Shown piece by piece: positions 62,569-64,000 of a stretch of 64,000 nt of DNA. Source of the stretch: Methanolapillus ohkumae. GTDB taxonomy: Archaea > Halobacteriota > Methanosarcinia > Methanosarcinales > Methanosarcinaceae. The DNA is taken from the NCBI RefSeq assembly GCF_032594355.1, contig NZ_CP131061.1, forward strand, positions 496,001 to 560,000, given 5' to 3'. The notes beneath the pieces are model-generated. The model saw only the letters and a program-made list of their open reading frames with translations, searched no databases and was not told where the DNA came from. Each line of letters starts with the position of its first letter. Position 1 is the stretch's first letter. The translations under genes and the position numbers were made by a program.

Positions 62569-63732
62569 ATGAAAGCCGATGAAAAACTTTTAATGATGCC
62601 CGGTCCGGTTGTTGTTCCTTCACGTGTGTTGCTGGCCATGGCCAAACCGATGATTAATCACCGCGGCAAAGAATTTTCCGCCATGTACGGCGAAATCCAA
62701 TCCATTTCCGCCCAACTTTTCAACACGAAAGCCGACAACATTTCCGTCATTTCCGGGTCCGGGACCGCCGGCATGGAAGCCGCGATTGGTTCTTTGAACA
62801 ACAAATCCGACAAAATTTTGGCGATCGAAAACGGAAAATTCGGTCAACGCTTTAAGAAATTGGCCGGAAAATACGGCACCGTCGTTCCGCTTGAATTCGA
62901 ATGGGGAGACTCGGTCGACCTGGGCAAAGTGGAAGAGAAATTGGAAGCCGGCGACATCAAATCCATTGCGATGATTCACAACGAATCCTCAACGGCAATT
63001 CGAAATCCGGCACCGGAAATCGGAAAGTTGGCCAAAAAATACGGCGCCTATTTTATTTTGGACGTCGTTTCATCTCTTGGCGGCGACACGATTTTAATGG
63101 ACGAATGGGGCGTTGACATTGCCGTCACCGGTTCTCAGAAATGTTTGGCGGCGCCGCCGGGACTTTCCTTGGTCGGTGTCAGCGAAAAGGCGGCGGAGGA
63201 AATGAAAAACATCACTAACCGTCCGTATTACTTGGATCTTTTGGCCTACCGCAACAGCGCGACCAAAGAATTAAAGGAAACCCCTTACACGCCGGCGGTT
63301 TCTCTCTTCTACGCGCTTCAAGAAGCGCTTCGCATTGTCAAAGAAGAAGGCATTGAAAACAGGATCAATCGCCACTATTTGATGACAAAGGCGGTTCGTG
63401 ATTCCATGACCGCGATCGGCATTGAAATGTTCCCGCAATTGAACAAATACAGCGCGTATTCCAACACGGTTTCCGCCATGAAAGCGCCGCCCGGCGTGGA
63501 TGGGGAAGAAATCAAAAAGGCGCTTGGAAAACGCGGTATTGTCATTACCGGCGGTCAAGACCATTTGAAAGGCAAAATTTTCAGAGTCGGGTCCATGGGT
63601 TCCACCACACCGCTCAACATCATGAACACAATGACCGAACTCGAATTTGTGTTGTTCACGCTGGGTGTTATTGAGTCCACCGGCGCGGTGGACGATTTCG
63701 CGTCGGATGCCATGAAAGACTTGTATGTTTAA
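62569..63732 (+). CDS. Class V PLP aminotransferase (alanine-glyoxylate/serine-pyruvate type)
   Basis: 387 aa from ATG 62569. Features are the N-terminal MMPGPVVVPSRVLLAM, the glycine-rich cofactor loop SGSGTAGMEAAIGS (near residue 62), the PLP aspartate in FILDVVSSLGG and the Schiff-base lysine in TGSQKCLAAPPGL (near 190). The R-x-G-S-M-G ending also fits. The upstream 32 codons from TTG 62473 are Asn/Lys-rich and are rejected. In methanogens such proteins act with alanine/glyoxylate or similar amino donors; the exact substrate is unclear. Confidence 0.92.
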   Translation: MKADEKLLMMPGPVVVPSRVLLAMAKPMINHRGKEFSAMYGEIQSISAQLFNTKADNISVISGSGTAGMEAAIGSLNNKSDKILAIENGKFGQRFKKLAGKYGTVVPLEFEWGDSVDLGKVEEKLEAGDIKSIAMIHNESSTAIRNPAPEIGKLAKKYGAYFILDVVSSLGGDTILMDEWGVDIAVTGSQKCLAAPPGLSLVGVSEKAAEEMKNITNRPYYLDLLAYRNSATKELKETPYTPAVSLFYALQEALRIVKEEGIENRINRHYLMTKAVRDSMTAIGIEMFPQLNKYSAYSNTVSAMKAPPGVDGEEIKKALGKRGIVITGGQDHLKGKIFRVGSMGSTTPLNIMNTMTELEFVLFTLGVIESTGAVDDFASDAMKDLYV

Positions 63733-63885
63733 AAAATCAACTCAAATTCGGAATTAAATCAGAATTTTTTCTGATTTGATTCTTTTTATTTTTTTCTTGT
63801 TCTCTTTTCGTTTCTTCTTGTTCTCTTTTCGTTTCTTCTTGTTTCTCTTTTCGTTTCTTTTTTGTTTTATTTATTTTATTTTTTT

Positions 63886-63955
63886 CAGTGCCGCCGCGCG
63901 CGTTATGGCAACAGTTTTTGATTATTCTCAACAAAAAAGAGGGGATGGCTTTTTT
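63886..63955 (+). repeat. GC-rich island core, copy H
   Basis: A TTCTTGTTCTCTTTTCG-type tract (63790-63855) leads into CAGTGCCGCCGCGCGCGTTA then TGGCAACAGTTTTT and a GGGGATGGC block before T. It is the best match to the family consensus. Confidence 0.75.
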
Positions 63956-63977
63956 AAAATATAAATTTAAAAATTTG

Positions 63978-64000
63978 CGTCCGTTTATGGTTTGAGCGTT
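63978..64000 (+). repeat. Start of a GGTTTGAGC minisatellite, cut by the window end
   Basis: GTCCGTTTATGGTTTGAGCG at the very end matches the first unit of the array family (compare 38965 and 49467), so a further array probably continues past the window. Confidence 0.5.

Noticed and set aside
63776..63964. 62-aa Phe-rich ORF near the window end
   Set aside because: Made by TTCTTGTTCTCTTTTCG repeats of the island lead-in.

Overview
The window reads as chromosome of a methanogenic archaeon, most likely Methanosarcinaceae. Archaeal information-processing genes are present (RadA, primase large subunit PriL, Pus10, ribosomal protein L21e, RNA polymerase subunit Rpo4, aIF2-alpha, Nop10, a PAC2-family protein, Lrp/AsnC regulator). 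There is also a cobyrinate/Ni-sirohydrochlorin amidase homologue and a Methanosarcina-type S-layer protein with duplicated domains. Two ORFs carry an in-frame UAG, and none of the roughly 50 genes called here ends in TAG. Both facts fit a pyrrolysine-decoding lineage. The very AT-rich, minisatellite-filled intergenic DNA suggests a small-genome, possibly host-associated member such as a Methanimicrococcus-like organism; that last step is inference.

Layout. 1-2963: ferredoxin, an unknown protein and the CbiA/CfbB homologue. 3133-12095: an AT-rich defence island made of a C5-cytosine methyltransferase with a G10 tract in its coding sequence, converging on a reverse-strand set of AIPR protein, DUF4420-type PD-(D/E)XK protein, Z1 helicase-like ATPase, MORC/MutL-like GHKL ATPase and Vsr endonuclease. 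12325-12948: an amber-containing zinc-ribbon/membrane ORF. 13115-16319: glyA-folD-folP, a tetrahydrofolate C1 cluster. 16420-22586: rhodanese, a membrane protein, an endonuclease IV-type protein, coaD with a small partner, radA and priL. 22615-23696: an IS30-type insertion sequence with an in-frame UAG in its transposase. 24284-29757: a winged-helix regulator, asd and a metal-ion ABC transporter with its DtxR-like regulator. 30427-44640: cell-envelope genes (CNNM/CorC protein, S-layer protein, a small protein with a sorting-signal-like C-terminus, a lipoprotein, a beta-helix protein), an Lrp regulator with an aminotransferase, an SSS symporter and a DUF1254/DUF1214 protein. 44861-52426: Nif3-like protein, EngB, pus10-rpl21e-rpo4 and aif2a-nop10-pac2. 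52571-52635: a probable box C/D sRNA. 52824-63732: ilvD, an ATPase, a ClC channel, a SulP transporter, an XRE-CBS regulator and a class V aminotransferase.

The most unusual non-genic structure is a family of composite intergenic islands. They combine a GC-rich core built on GCGCGCGTTATGGC (eight copies, A-H), minisatellites whose units share a GGTTTGAGCATTGCTGC-like core, and a 39-bp perfect hairpin with conserved flanks (four copies, one with compensatory base changes). No known element explains them. Other notable signals are a two-block promoter element shared at identical spacing by the S-layer gene and the small sorting-signal protein, paired operator-like sites before the metal transporter and its regulator, and a CbiA/CfbB homologue whose glutaminase cysteine is replaced by glycine.
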